In this document: positions 5,778 through 5,863 of the stretch, one piece after another
Position numbering within the stretch: the stretch's first letter is position 1
Layout: each line of letters starts with the position of its first letter
Source: an uncultured Alphaproteobacteria bacterium
Lineage (GTDB): Bacteria; Pseudomonadota; Alphaproteobacteria; Micropepsales; Micropepsaceae
Reading direction: 5' to 3'
Assembly (NCBI GenBank): GCA_937942205.1
Contig: CALDFO010000035.1
Location: 1-5,863 of the forward strand
DNA length: 5,863 nucleotides
Notes under the pieces: model-generated
Databases searched by the model: none
What the model saw: the letters and a program-made list of their open reading frames with translations, nothing else
What the model was told of the DNA's origin: nothing
Position numbers and translations under genes: made by a program

Positions 5778-5863
5778 CAGTTGGGAATCTTGCGGCCCTT
5801 GGGAACGCCGTACAGTTCCAGGCGATGGTCGATCAGCTCGAAGCCCAGCTCCTCGGCCACGCG
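5777..5863 (-). CDS. fur: Fur-family transcriptional regulator, C-terminal fragment (5' end outside window)
   Basis: Only the last 28 residues are present, ending at the TGA complementary to 5777-5779. They read RVAEELGFELIDHRLELYG followed by a short basic tail ending RKIPN. The helix-strand pattern with DHRLELYG is the end of the Fur dimerisation domain (compare the NHSLYLYG part of E. coli Fur). The metal-binding and DNA-binding parts lie outside the window. In alphaproteobacteria this position before plsC is typical for Fur/Mur, which senses iron or manganese; which metal cannot be judged from the tail. Its nearness to the tonB cluster depends on the questionable join at ~5640. Confidence 0.72.
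   Translation of the reverse strand, partial: RVAEELGFELIDHRLELYGVPKGRKIPN

Noticed and set aside
5777..5863. Fur regulating the adjacent tonB cluster because the genes are neighbours
   Set aside because: The neighbourhood depends on the doubtful join at ~5640, so position gives no support, although Fur control of tonB genes is known in general.

Overview
The window is GC-rich DNA with short intergenic gaps. Its gene content points to an alphaproteobacterium: an autotransporter of the type common in sphingomonads, Caulobacterales and Rhizomicrobium-like bacteria; a GloA with the alphaproteobacterial form of the C-terminal half; a tonB-exbB-exbD-exbD cluster followed by an exported TPR protein; and a fur-plsC gene pair. 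The genus cannot be fixed from the sequence.

Layout: (1) positions 1-1235, the C-terminal part of a large autotransporter, reading right. (2) 1262-1292, a near-symmetrical terminator shared with a convergent gene. (3) 1296-1754, gloA (glyoxalase I) on the minus strand. (4) 1755-2278, a 524-base non-coding region between the divergent gloA and tonB genes. It holds a strong 35-base hairpin/palindrome and weak candidate promoters for both sides. (5) 2279-4721, tonB, exbB, exbD1 and exbD2, each with 30-40 bases between genes. These encode a complete inner-membrane motor that uses the proton gradient to energise outer-membrane TonB-dependent receptors. (6) 4721-4777, two adjacent hairpins, the second a clear intrinsic terminator. 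(7) From 4812, a signal-peptide-bearing TPR-like protein, recognisable for about 274 residues.

The most unusual point is near 5634-5642. The TPR gene stops resembling its family, and the remaining ~220 bases are clear coding sequence on the other strand: the end of a Fur-family regulator (5777-5863), overlapped by one base by the start of a PlsC-type acyltransferase (5777 down to ~5640). PlsC is itself cut at the same point. Two genes are therefore broken against each other, 5' part to 5' part, with no transposase or long repeat visible. This is what an inversion breakpoint looks like, and also what an assembly or amplification chimera looks like; the sequence alone cannot separate them. Both strands stay open across the join, so a gene finder would call long hybrid proteins that are not credible.

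Functionally, the centre of the window is an iron/nutrient-import energising module (TonB-ExbB-ExbD1-ExbD2) with an uncharacterised periplasmic TPR companion, placed behind a terminator that could reduce its expression. The apparent closeness of fur to the tonB cluster should not be read as a regulatory link, because it depends on the doubtful join.
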